From Anaerocolumna sp. AGMB13020 (lineage in GTDB: Bacteria > Bacillota > Clostridia > Lachnospirales > Lachnospiraceae), in contig NZ_CP136910.1 in NCBI RefSeq assembly GCF_033100115.1, positions 372,001-436,000 of the forward strand: DNA of 64,000 nucleotides, read 5' to 3'. A program made the position numbers and the translations under genes. Below the pieces are notes generated by a model, which saw only the letters and a list, made by a program, of their open reading frames with translations, was not told the DNA's origin and did not search any database. Of the stretch, positions 16,706 to 28,051 are shown in pieces (the first letter of the stretch is position 1; each line of letters starts with the position of its first letter).

Positions 16706-17194
16706 CTATAGAACCTGAATTAACTCTTCCTGTTTCTCCATATCCCCTTCACCTAATACTTTGACTTCGCTGTAGTCGTCTGAATTCGTAACGATAACCG
16801 CTATTGTTGAGGGATAACCTGCTTTTTGAATCTCTTTTAAAGAGAAAGTCATAATCTGCTGACCAATCTTAATGCTGTCACCAACCTGAACCTGCTGTTC
16901 AAAACCTTCTCCTTTCATTTCAACTGTCTCTATTCCTACATGAATGAGTAATTCTACACCATTTTTACTCTTTAATCCAATGGCATGTTTTGTATCAGCA
17001 ATTACTGTTACCTGTCCGTCAAAGGGGGCATAAATGATTTCTTCCTTTGGTATGATACCAACACCTTTTCCGAGAATGCCTTCTGAAAACACACCGTCTT
17101 CAATGTCTTTTAGAGAAATTACCTTACCGTTTACCGGCACATGGATGCTTTCATTCTCCATTAATTTTTTTTTCAGTTTATCAAATAATCCCAT
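16706..17194 (-). CDS. PTS EIIA component, glucose/beta-glucoside family
   Basis: A cytoplasmic phosphocarrier of 162 residues that passes phosphate from HPr to the EIIB domain. The phosphorylated histidine is in GVELLIHVGIETV near 91, and the partner histidine lies in TVIADTKHAIGLKSKNG near 75. The N-terminal VPVNGKVISLKDIEDGVFS is typical of EIIA-Glc. It is separate from EIIBC, whereas many beta-glucoside permeases carry IIA fused at the C-terminus. It comes 26 bases after the phospho-beta-glucosidase gene and ends at a terminator. Confidence 0.92.
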   Translation of the reverse strand: MGLFDKLKKKLMENESIHVPVNGKVISLKDIEDGVFSEGILGKGVGIIPKEEIIYAPFDGQVTVIADTKHAIGLKSKNGVELLIHVGIETVEMKGEGFEQQVQVGDSIKIGQQIMTFSLKEIQKAGYPSTIAVIVTNSDDYSEVKVLGEGDMEKQEELIQVL

Positions 17195-17220
17195 GCTGTC
17201 TCCTTTTTAGCCACTATAAC

Positions 17221-20093
<2,873 letters not shown>

Positions 20094-20163
20094 TCTACTT
20101 CTCCTCTTTCCTCTTTATATTGCAACAAAAATTGGTAAATTACCAATTTTGCTATTGCCTGAA

Positions 20164-20236
20164 AATAAAAAAACCGAAGAGATGCAAGACAAATGCATCT
20201 GCTTCGGTAATGCCTCCAATTGGAGTTACAATCCTT
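20164..20236 (-). promoter_or_regulatory. RAT antiterminator and terminator before EIIBC
   Basis: On the minus strand, AAGGATTGTAACTCC (20236-20222) begins a ribonucleic antiterminator hairpin running to 20206. Its last bases overlap a terminator stem (pairing 20173-20186 with 20194-20208, followed by seven T). This is the LicT/BglG-type switch: when the antiterminator protein binds, the terminator cannot form and the PTS genes are read. Confidence 0.9.
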
Positions 20237-21068
20237 ATGCTTCAATATTATTTTTTAATATACGGCTTATGTGTATCATCAGATACAATATCTCATCTTT
20301 TGTAATTTGTGAATTCAACTTTTTATCGATTACAGAGCCAATAATTACCGCGCAATTATGAATCTCTGAATTTTCCTCCTTCATAACTCCGAACAATACA
20401 CCAACTTCATCTATAAACTGCTTTTTTTCTTCAATACGTTTCAGATAATATCTTAAATGCATTACAAATCTATTATAATTAAAACCTTTTCGATTTATTA
20501 CTGTATTAAACATCTTCTCAATAATCTCTGTTATCTCTGCAATCAACTGTTCTGTTTCTAAGAACGTTGCTTCACTGGTATTTTCTTCTTTCGCATTCAC
20601 AAAATGCATTGCAATGTTTGTTATTTCGCTCTCCGGTAGTTTAATCAATAGATTCTTTTGAACTAACTTTACTGCATATCTTCCAAGAGAGGTCTCCAGG
20701 GGATATAATTGCTCAACATCATAGGAAAACAACATCTTCATTTCTTTAAATTTTTTCATACGTTTTATTGCAAAATTAATATGGTCTGCAAGACCGGGTA
20801 AAAGATTTGGATTTAAGTTGCAATTCAACGTCATTTGTGCTTTTTTAACAATGATCGCTGCTGTCTCAAATATTTCCTCCGGAATTTCTTCCAACAGTTT
20901 ATAGTAGCTTTTATCCATTCTATAGAATGTCATTGAAATAGAAGCAAGGTCTGTTATCTGATACGGCATTGGCGGAAAACCAATTCCTTTTCCAAAGGCG
21001 ATTAATTCTCTATTACTATTGTCCCGGCATATTGCAACATTGTTATTGATTTTCTTAATAGCCTTCAT
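20235..21068 (-). CDS. licT: BglG/LicT-family transcription antiterminator
   Basis: An RNA-binding antiterminator of 277 residues. The co-antiterminator domain (about 1-56) begins MKAIKKINNNVAICRDNSN. Two PTS regulation domains follow: PRD1 about 66-170 (histidines in LADHINFAIK and IAMHFVNA) and PRD2 about 175-277 (histidines in FVMHLRYYLK and LMIHISRIL). Phosphorylation at these histidines by the PTS reports substrate and catabolite state. It is the first gene of the operon and has a RAT/terminator both before it and after it, so it should control its own synthesis as well as the PTS genes. Confidence 0.94.
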   Translation of the reverse strand: MKAIKKINNNVAICRDNSNRELIAFGKGIGFPPMPYQITDLASISMTFYRMDKSYYKLLEEIPEEIFETAAIIVKKAQMTLNCNLNPNLLPGLADHINFAIKRMKKFKEMKMLFSYDVEQLYPLETSLGRYAVKLVQKNLLIKLPESEITNIAMHFVNAKEENTSEATFLETEQLIAEITEIIEKMFNTVINRKGFNYNRFVMHLRYYLKRIEEKKQFIDEVGVLFGVMKEENSEIHNCAVIIGSVIDKKLNSQITKDEILYLMIHISRILKNNIEA

Positions 21069-21099
21069 GCTTCTCCCTGCCTGCTAATGTGATTTAAAC

Positions 21100-21162
21100 A
21101 AAAAAACTCCTTGAACGCATACCTAAAACAACCAGGTAATGCCTCAAAGAGTAACAATCCTT
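21100..21162 (-). promoter_or_regulatory. RAT antiterminator and terminator before licT
   Basis: AAGGATTGTTACTCTTTGAG (minus, 21162-21143) starts a RAT hairpin reaching 21135. It shares its 3' arm with a 19-bp imperfect terminator stem (21152-21134 with 21124-21106) followed by seven T. The two structures are mutually exclusive. Confidence 0.9.
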
Positions 21163-21174
21163 ATTTCTACTCAA

Positions 21175-21203
21175 AGTATAATAGACAATAGCAAATATGT
21201 CAA
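21175..21203 (-). promoter_or_regulatory. licT-PTS operon promoter
   Basis: TTGACA (21203-21198), 17 bases, TATACT (21180-21175) on the minus strand, ending 12 bases before the RAT. A vegetative promoter in the position expected for an antitermination-controlled operon. Confidence 0.85.
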
Positions 21204-21267
21204 TATGTCATTTTTAATTAAAATTGTCTTATGTTTTTATACACTTTTTACAGAAGCAGCTTTTATA

Positions 21268-22167
21268 CTATTGTAATGTCCAGCAAATTTCCACCACAAA
21301 GTACTCTCCTTCAAATCTGGCTTCAATGGACCCTTTCATCTTCTCAACCAGAAGCTTTGTTATGGTCAACCCCAGTCCGGTGCTTTGATTACTCCGTGAT
21401 TGATCTCCGGTATAAAAACGTTCAAATATATTCTTTAACTCATTTTCTGTCAGTTCCTTCTTATCGTTGATGAACTTTATGACACACTGATTCTCTCTGA
21501 TATACTGTTTCAGTATGAACTTCTCATCCCCATACTTTAATGCGTTTTGTATTAGATTATTCAACACTCTTCCAAACTGAATCCTGTCTGCTATTATAAA
21601 AGTGTCCTTCTCCCCAAGCTCAACGGATACCTCCATGTGTTTTTTCTCAAACTCATGATAATAAGCTACAATGGTATCCGTAAGCATTCCTTTGACTTTA
21701 ATGACCTCCGGCTCCAGTGGATAGTCATTGGCTTCCAAACGGGAAATTTCATAAAAATTCTCAATAAATCCCTGTAAAAGCCGTGCTCTGTTTCTGATAA
21801 TCCCAAGATACTCTTCCTGCTCTTTTGGAGAAGCACTGTCCTGGACCAAATCCAGATACCCCAGAATCGAAGTAAGTGGTGTCCGCAAGTCATGGGAGAT
21901 GTTCTCAATCTCCTGCCGTATTTTCGTTTCATTAAGCTGATAAGCTATTCTTTCCTTCTGCCTTGCTGTATATATGGTATTAATTTGAAAGAAAAGCTTT
22001 TCAAGACTTGGAATTGTCGGTATTCCTTTCAATTGTCTGTTTCTCTCGGGATTTTTCTCAATCTCATCCATTTGATTTACTGCTTCGGCTAGAGCTTTAA
22101 TCACAAAAAAAAGGTAAGCAAAGAGAACGATTAAGATAAATACTAAAATCAGGATAATATAATTCAA
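21268..22167 (-). CDS. Sensor histidine kinase with one membrane helix
   Basis: A 299-residue kinase. I choose the TTG at 22167 because GGAGG lies eight bases upstream; a GTG three codons earlier would overlap that site. One N-terminal hydrophobic helix (about 4-27) is the only membrane segment and no external sensing domain is visible. The H-box is in ENISHDLRTPLTSILGY, the N-box in NNLIQNALKYGDE, and the G-box in QSTGLGLTITKLL. It ends the RR-ATPase-permease-HK set. In such modules the transporter often acts as the sensor, which would suit a kinase with almost no outside domain. Confidence 0.88.
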   Translation of the reverse strand: MNYIILILVFILIVLFAYLFFVIKALAEAVNQMDEIEKNPERNRQLKGIPTIPSLEKLFFQINTIYTARQKERIAYQLNETKIRQEIENISHDLRTPLTSILGYLDLVQDSASPKEQEEYLGIIRNRARLLQGFIENFYEISRLEANDYPLEPEVIKVKGMLTDTIVAYYHEFEKKHMEVSVELGEKDTFIIADRIQFGRVLNNLIQNALKYGDEKFILKQYIRENQCVIKFINDKKELTENELKNIFERFYTGDQSRSNQSTGLGLTITKLLVEKMKGSIEARFEGEYFVVEICWTLQ

Positions 22168-22186
22168 TTTGCTCACCTCCGTTCTG

Positions 22187-22966
22187 TTATTTAATTTCTT
22201 TCTTTTTGTATATTACAAAACCTATTACAGAAACAATAATTATTTCAATGAAAGCTATCAGCCAGTAATACCCATAACCGTTTCTTCCTCCCCATAAAAG
22301 TATGGGCTGAAACTTTTCCATATCAAATCTAATATAATAAATCATATTCCATGGTAGAAGCTTGGCAAGTTCCATAAAAAAAGTAAATTTCATACCTAAC
22401 ATATTGCACACCAATGGAAATGCCAGAAGTAATCCCACTGAAGCAGCATTACTGGCCCCTGTACTCTCAATAGTAAATAGGAAACTATTGGCAACTGCTA
22501 TGGCAACTAAGAATAACGGAAATGCCGCCGCACAAGCTCTAAGCAAAAGAAACAGATAGTCCACACCGGAATTTTCAAGGAGCAGATATGCAAAGCCGAT
22601 ATCAATTGCTCCAATAATTAGAAAAGCCAGGATGGAATACATAACTTCAACAATGAATTTGCCGAAATAAATATCACCTCTGGAAATTCCATAGGATACA
22701 CTGTTTTTCATGGTATGATTCGTATATTCGTTTCCAAAAACCATGGCTGTTATTGCTATACATAAGATAAATACAATAGGGTAATTACTGTAGAACATAC
22801 TTATAGCAAACTTTGTCGTCGCATAAGGAAAGTTCTTTTCTGAACCGTTTACCATTGCCAGGACAACATTGGAACTGGCTAATAAAACCGAACTTATCAA
22901 TATAAAAAGATAGGTCCATTTATTGCGGAAAATACGATAATATTCACTTTTCATATAACTAATCAT
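22187..22966 (-). CDS. ABC-2 type permease
   Basis: A 259-residue membrane protein with about six helices, similar in layout to BcrB/LanE-type exporters. The start taken is the ATG at 22966 (MISYMKSEYYRIFRNKWTYL), with GGGAGGAGAAAGTA just upstream; a longer frame from 23005 lacks a site. FGNEYTNHTMKNSVSYGISRGDIYFGKF near 80-107 is the usual cytoplasmic loop of this family. It overlaps the ATPase gene by eight bases. Likely substrates are peptides such as bacteriocins, by analogy only. Confidence 0.85.
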   Translation of the reverse strand: MISYMKSEYYRIFRNKWTYLFILISSVLLASSNVVLAMVNGSEKNFPYATTKFAISMFYSNYPIVFILCIAITAMVFGNEYTNHTMKNSVSYGISRGDIYFGKFIVEVMYSILAFLIIGAIDIGFAYLLLENSGVDYLFLLLRACAAAFPLFLVAIAVANSFLFTIESTGASNAASVGLLLAFPLVCNMLGMKFTFFMELAKLLPWNMIYYIRFDMEKFQPILLWGGRNGYGYYWLIAFIEIIIVSVIGFVIYKKKEIK

Positions 22967-23882
22967 TACTTTCTCCTCCCACCAACTGAATAAAATAATT
23001 CTCAAGATTAATCTCCTTCACCATCATGGACTGAAGGCCTATACCGTTTGTAACGGCTAGTTCACTAATCTTTTTAGGTTGATTGAGATACTCATAAATA
23101 TGAATAGCATAATCCGGTGTTAGCTTATAGGAGTGGCAATTTAATTTTGTTTCCAAAAGAGCAGTCATTCGCTCAACATTGTCTACTTTAAGTTCAATAT
23201 ATTTATTGCATTCCCTGGATAAGTCCTCTGCAGAGAGCTGCTTTATTAATTTGCCTTTATCAATAAAACCATAATAATTAACGAGATTTGATAGTTCACT
23301 TAGTATATGACTGGATATTAATATCGTAATGTTCTTTTCCTGATTGAGTTTAAAAAGAAGCTTACGGATTTCTACGATACCGAAAGGGTCAAGACCATTA
23401 ATAGGCTCATCCAGCAAGAGTAATTCCGGTCTGTTCATAAGAGCCAGGGCAAGTCCCAGTCTCTGTTTCATACCTAAGGAATAGCTCTTATATTTTTTAT
23501 TGGCAGCCTCTGTAAGACCGACTTCCTCTAAAGCTTCCGCAACACATTGTTTGCCGGGAATACCTCTTTGAATACGGTAATATTCCAGATTATCTTTCCC
23601 TGACATATAGGAATAGAAACTTGGGGTTTCAATAATCGCGCCGATTCTTTTCCTTCCCTTTCGTAAATTAGCTTCTGTATTTGCACCAAACAGTAGGATA
23701 CCTCCTTCTGTTGCAAAAGACTGCCCTGTAATCATACGGAGTAAGGTTGTTTTACCGGCTCCATTCTTACCTACAAGACCATAAATCTGTCCTTGCTTAA
23801 CTTCCAGATTAATACCACTCACCGCAGCTATATTATTATATTTTTTTGATAACTCTCTTGTTGCTAATATTACTTCCTGCAC
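22959..23882 (-). CDS. ABC transporter ATPase (BcrA/CcmA-like)
   Basis: A 307-residue ATPase: Walker A GLVGKNGAGKTTLLRM near 40, Q-loop in GAIIETPSFYSYM, signature YSLGMKQRLGLALALM, Walker B LLLLDEPINGLDP. A C-terminal extension of about 90 residues is typical of BcrA-type ATPases. I place the start at GTG 23882, which has AGAGGAG seven bases upstream. The longer frame from ATG 23972 adds a low-complexity N-terminus without a site. Confidence 0.88.
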   Translation of the reverse strand: MQEVILATRELSKKYNNIAAVSGINLEVKQGQIYGLVGKNGAGKTTLLRMITGQSFATEGGILLFGANTEANLRKGRKRIGAIIETPSFYSYMSGKDNLEYYRIQRGIPGKQCVAEALEEVGLTEAANKKYKSYSLGMKQRLGLALALMNRPELLLLDEPINGLDPFGIVEIRKLLFKLNQEKNITILISSHILSELSNLVNYYGFIDKGKLIKQLSAEDLSRECNKYIELKVDNVERMTALLETKLNCHSYKLTPDYAIHIYEYLNQPKKISELAVTNGIGLQSMMVKEINLENYFIQLVGGESND

Positions 23883-24026
23883 TTTGCTGCTCCTCTCTAT
23901 TCTTTCTCTTAATTCCTCCATTGGAAAACTGTCTTGTTTACAGCAATCAGTATACTTATCTGATTTAAACAAGTACTTAAAAAAGTTTAAAGAAAGTATA
24001 AAGATGCAAATAATGATACTCTTTCT

Positions 24027-24716
24027 TTATAAAGCAGTGTCCAGTTTAAATCCAATACCCCAAACAGTTTTAATATAAGAATCCTCATCAAAGTCTTTGA
24101 TTTTCTTACGTATATTGCTTATATGGACATTAATAGTATTGTCTTCTCCATAATATCCACTCTTCCAGATATCCTGATACAGCTGCTCTTTTGTAAAAAC
24201 CCTTTCCGGATACTTTAGTAACAGATATAGAATTTCATATTCATGAGAAGTAAGTCCGATAAGATTTCCTTTTACAAAAACTTCCCTGGAAACAGGTCTC
24301 ATTGTCAGTTGTTTAAACGAAATCTCATTCCTCCCTGGAACCTTATCCGCAAAATCTCTGCTCCTCCTAAGAAGAGCATCCACCCTGGCAAGAACCTCCT
24401 CTCTCTCAAAAGGTTTTACAAGATAATCATCCGCTCCGGATTTTAACAGCTTGACTTTATCTTCCAAGGCACTCTTAGCCGAAATAATCATAATAGGAAT
24501 AAAAGAAGATTTTCTGATATCAGCAACAAGTTCCTCTCCGTTTATACCAGGAAGCATCAAATCCAGCAGAATTAAGTCAAAGGTCTTCACCGACAGCAGA
24601 AGCTTCGCCTCCGAGCCAGAAAAGGCAGCCGTCGTCTCATAATTCACTTTCTCAAGATATCTGCATAAAATCCTGTTAATATCCGCATCGTCCTCAACCA
24701 CTAAAATATGTGCCAT
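24027..24716 (-). CDS. OmpR-family response regulator
   Basis: A 229-residue regulator. The receiver domain (1-118) has the acidic pair EDDAD and the phosphoacceptor D52 in LILLDLMLPGING, with K102 in DDYLVKPF. A winged-helix DNA-binding domain (about 130-228) ends TVWGIGFKLD. It is the first gene of the RR-ATPase-permease-HK cluster and probably controls it. The 646 bases upstream (24717-25362) hold no gene; see the repeats at 25030-25308. Confidence 0.93.
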   Translation of the reverse strand: MAHILVVEDDADINRILCRYLEKVNYETTAAFSGSEAKLLLSVKTFDLILLDLMLPGINGEELVADIRKSSFIPIMIISAKSALEDKVKLLKSGADDYLVKPFEREEVLARVDALLRRSRDFADKVPGRNEISFKQLTMRPVSREVFVKGNLIGLTSHEYEILYLLLKYPERVFTKEQLYQDIWKSGYYGEDNTINVHISNIRKKIKDFDEDSYIKTVWGIGFKLDTAL

Positions 24717-25029
24717 CTATGTATCCTCCCAAAATTACCAATTACCCAAATATATATAAATATTGTTTGTAAATCTTACTACTATAATTACAAATCATAG
24801 TATTTATGATTAATCCATTCTTCTAAACCTATATATCAAATTCATCTTTATCTTTTTCCTTATAAACACCAGGTTCATTTAAACTCAGTTTTAATTGCTT
24901 TTTTTACAATTCCTCTAGCATACAAGAAATCTGATTAGCTAACCTACTCCACCAAAATAATCCGTTTCAATGTAAGCAATTTTTCCATTTCCTGATTTCT
25001 GGGCTAAAATCTCGTAACAGACTTACATA

Positions 25030-25080
25030 TAACCTATAACCAGATGTAGCATATAACCGGATGTAATATATAACCAGATG
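25030..25080 (+). repeat. Three short tandem copies next to palindromic element
   Basis: Three copies of a unit close to TATAACCAGATGTA, each followed by 3-5 variable bases, end exactly where the 232-bp palindromic element begins (its first bases, GATG, belong to the last copy). Confidence 0.6.
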
Positions 25081-25308
25081 ATTTAAAGCTCTGTTTAAGA
25101 ATTTTGTATTGAGAGGTTCCATATGACACTTAAGCTGCAGAAACTGTGAAAAGGTGCAACAGTGCCACTGTCTGAGCTCAAAAACCTGCCGCGACCACAA
25201 AGCAGCAGCGAGTTTGGCACTGTTGTACCTGCTATGAACAGTTTCTGCAGCTTTAGTGGAATATGGGTTCTCGAATAACAAAATGATTAAACAGAGCTTT
25301 AAATCATC
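25077..25308. repeat. 232-bp imperfect palindromic element (MITE-like)
   Basis: Left arm 25077-25166 and right arm 25216-25308 are inverted copies at roughly 75-80% identity by eye. The outermost 21-22 bases are identical (GATGATTTAAAGCTCTGTTT at both ends), as is a central block around AAGCTGCAGAAACTG. About 49 bases separate the arms. Transcribed, it would fold into one long hairpin. It carries no gene. No convincing target duplication was found. Confidence 0.7.
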
Positions 25309-25362
25309 GTCCACTGCCACAACCTATATCATTTCACACACAAAAAAGTGCAATTCCATCCT

Positions 25363-26412
25363 CTATTCCGTCTGATAAACATCCTCATACAAATGAAATC
25401 CATCTTTAATAACTGTTTCATCAATATTATCCTTCGTCACAGCCTGAACCCCTATATAAATATAAGGAATCTTGTAATTCCCATCATCAATATAACCATC
25501 ACTCTGAATCTCATCCCCATTCTTAAGAGCAATACAGACCTCAACTGTTTTCTCCACCAGATCCTTTATGGGCTTATAGACAGTAAGTGCCTGCTTCCCT
25601 GTAACAATCCTCTGGCAGGCAACCAGATCTGCATCCTGGCCGGTAACCTGCACCTGTTCCGCTATCTGCGCCTCAGATAGCGCATCGATGACGCCCCAGG
25701 CCAGAGAATCATTACCACAGATTACTGCCTTTACTCTATCTTTATAGCTTTTCAGCTCTTCTCTCATAAAATCATAAGCACTTTCTCTGATCCAGCCGTC
25801 TATCCAGGTCTGATCCAGAATTTCAATATCACCTTTGTCAATAAAGGGCTGCAATACAGACATAGCTCCTTCATAAAGCATCTTGCTGTTGCTGTCATTT
25901 TCAGAACCGCCAAGAATAATATAGCCGCCCCGGGGAACATTTTCCGTCAGATATTCTGCCATGATCTGTCCAACCTGATGATTATCAAAGGAAATATAGA
26001 CATCCACATTACTGTTTGACACCAGTCTGTCATAAGAAATAACAGGTACTTTCTCCTCTTTGGCAGCTTTTACACATTTCGCTTCTGAAACACTGTCGTT
26101 TGGTGCTATTACAAGTACGTCAATGCCTTGGCTTAGCATGGTCTTAACCTGCTCATACTGCAAGTCTGAATCCTTATTGGCATTATTTACGATTACTTCG
26201 ATGCCTTCCTGCTCGGCTTTCGATATGAAGATATCCCTGTCCCTGATCCATCTGTCTTCCATCAATGTTCCAAGAGAAAATCCAACCACGATTTTATCAT
26301 CCTTTTCAGGCCGTATGTCCTTCTCCGTTCGCTTTTCACATCCTGTTGCTGACACCAATACCATTAAACCAAGGATAAAACTTAAAGCTCTTCCCCATAA
26401 GCGCTTCTTCAT
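25363..26412 (-). CDS. Sugar-binding lipoprotein (XylF/ChvE-like)
   Basis: A 349-residue receptor with a lipoprotein signal ending VSATGC (C25). Mature part: VVGFSLGTLMEDRWIRDRDIF, then LVIAPNDSVSEA, VISYDRLV, and QDADLVACQRIVTGKQALTVYKP, all typical of the xylose/ChvE branch. It has no permease or ATPase partner beside it. Instead it follows a YesN-type regulator by 17 bases, in a run containing a kinase and a second, membrane-anchored binding protein. It may feed the ChvE-GguAB transporter 10 kb away or take part in sensing. Confidence 0.9.
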   Translation of the reverse strand: MKKRLWGRALSFILGLMVLVSATGCEKRTEKDIRPEKDDKIVVGFSLGTLMEDRWIRDRDIFISKAEQEGIEVIVNNANKDSDLQYEQVKTMLSQGIDVLVIAPNDSVSEAKCVKAAKEEKVPVISYDRLVSNSNVDVYISFDNHQVGQIMAEYLTENVPRGGYIILGGSENDSNSKMLYEGAMSVLQPFIDKGDIEILDQTWIDGWIRESAYDFMREELKSYKDRVKAVICGNDSLAWGVIDALSEAQIAEQVQVTGQDADLVACQRIVTGKQALTVYKPIKDLVEKTVEVCIALKNGDEIQSDGYIDDGNYKIPYIYIGVQAVTKDNIDETVIKDGFHLYEDVYQTE

Positions 26413-26429
26413 ATCCCTCTACCTCCTCT

Positions 26430-28028
26430 TTAATTCCCGAACAGTTTTTTATATTCTGTGGGTGTAACACCGGTTACCTTTTTGAAGATCTTTGAAAAAT
26501 AGTTCGGTTCCATATAACCCGTCATATAGCAGACATCCTTAATGGAATATTCGTCCTTACGCAGCAATTCCTTTGCCTTATCCATACGAATTTCCGTCAG
26601 TCTGTCGCTGAAATTTATGCCGGCCTCTTCTTTATAGAACCTGCTGAAATAATAAGGGCTCAAATTAACTTCTCTGGCTACCTCCTCTAATGAAATCTCT
26701 CTTCCGAAATACTGCTCCATATATCGGTTTGCCTTTTCAATTATGGTATTTGCCTTAAGCTGTCTTCCTTCTGCCAGTCGCTTAACTGTACGTTCCAGGA
26801 AACCTCTGCTGATTGCGTAAAGTGCTTCCTTTTGTTCCGTTCCAATAATCTCTTTTAATACATCATAATAATTACCGGCTGCATTTTTCCAACGGGCAGC
26901 AAAACCTGTTACCAGTCCAATCATACTGTTTTTGATATTTTCAAAGCTCATGGAATTATCCCTGGTCATCCGGTTAAAGACCTCTTCAAAGGTTACCAGC
27001 ACACCCTCTTCTTCCTGCTCTGCTGCATGAAGATAGATTTCATCCAATTGTTCCTCATAATCACTCTCTGAATACTCAACCCTGTCCAGAATATCATCTA
27101 CATGGAGAATCTGTGCTTCTTTGCTTTCTTTTTCACCGGTTAAAACCCCAAGGGCAAACAGGGATTCCTGATAGGATTTTCTGGCTTCCTCGATAGAGCT
27201 GTAATAGCGCCCGATACCGATGTAGATATCCGGATAGATTCTTATCGCTCTTTCCAGTATTCTTCCTGCTTCATCAACAGAATGCTTCTTAAGCTCATAT
27301 TCTTCTGCTTCGTTCTCTTCAAAAACATATACAATAATACGGTTAAGCATAATTGGCCCAACAATCGCCTTAAGCCTGGACTGAATGATTTTCTTATATT
27401 CACCATACATTTTATCGCCGTATACACCGGCACCAATTTTGTTCTCTATCTTTCTGCTCTTCTTCTGACCCAGCTCAATTGCCATTACATAACCGCTGCC
27501 TTTTGGTATTCCAAAGAGCTGACAGTAGTTCTTAAGTTCCTCTGCTCCGCCGTTATAAAGACACAAGGAATTCATAAAACCATTCTCCAGAACAGGAATT
27601 ATCATTTCCATTCTTTCCTGCTGCTCCAGATTCTTCTGAATATTCTGCTTACGGACGCGTATCTGCTCCAGCGTTATTGTCATGGTCTCCTTCAGTTTTG
27701 CTTCCTTAACGGGCTTTAACAGATATTCCACAACCCCCAGTGCTACTGCCTCCACAGCATAATCAAAATAATCAAAGGCAGATATTACAATGAAGCTTAC
27801 ATTGGAATTAGAGGCTTTTATTTGCTTCATCGCCTCTAATCCGTTGATACCCGGCATATTAATATCCATTATTATGATATCCGGATGTAGATTATAGGCT
27901 TTTTCTATCGCATCTTTTCCTGAACGTGCACTGCCTACGATTTCTATTTCTTCAAAATTCCTGTTTAGCATATAGATTACAGACTCTGCTGCTATCGGTT
28001 CATCATCAACAACTAATACTTTATACAT
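26430..28028 (-). CDS. YesN-type response regulator, AraC output domain
   Basis: A 532-residue regulator. The receiver domain (1-120) has D56 in DIIIMDINMPGINGL and K106 in EYLLKPVKEAK. The centre (about 130-420) is a long linker of the kind seen in YesN/LytR-like sugar regulators. The C-terminal AraC domain (about 430-530) has two helix-turn-helices, SLEEVAREVNLSPYYFSRFYKEE and SIKDVCYMTGYMEPNYFSKIFKK. It follows the YesM-type kinase gene by 23 bases. Likely targets are sugar uptake genes, perhaps the ChvE-GguAB operon. Confidence 0.93.
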   Translation of the reverse strand: MYKVLVVDDEPIAAESVIYMLNRNFEEIEIVGSARSGKDAIEKAYNLHPDIIIMDINMPGINGLEAMKQIKASNSNVSFIVISAFDYFDYAVEAVALGVVEYLLKPVKEAKLKETMTITLEQIRVRKQNIQKNLEQQERMEMIIPVLENGFMNSLCLYNGGAEELKNYCQLFGIPKGSGYVMAIELGQKKSRKIENKIGAGVYGDKMYGEYKKIIQSRLKAIVGPIMLNRIIVYVFEENEAEEYELKKHSVDEAGRILERAIRIYPDIYIGIGRYYSSIEEARKSYQESLFALGVLTGEKESKEAQILHVDDILDRVEYSESDYEEQLDEIYLHAAEQEEEGVLVTFEEVFNRMTRDNSMSFENIKNSMIGLVTGFAARWKNAAGNYYDVLKEIIGTEQKEALYAISRGFLERTVKRLAEGRQLKANTIIEKANRYMEQYFGREISLEEVAREVNLSPYYFSRFYKEEAGINFSDRLTEIRMDKAKELLRKDEYSIKDVCYMTGYMEPNYFSKIFKKVTGVTPTEYKKLFGN

Positions 28029-28051
28029 TATTATTAACCTCTTTCGTGGGG

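Noticed and set aside
24967..25320. A 117-codon minus-strand open frame
   Set aside because: It runs through the palindromic element, has no ribosome binding site and no recognisable protein pattern; the frame is a by-product of the repeat.
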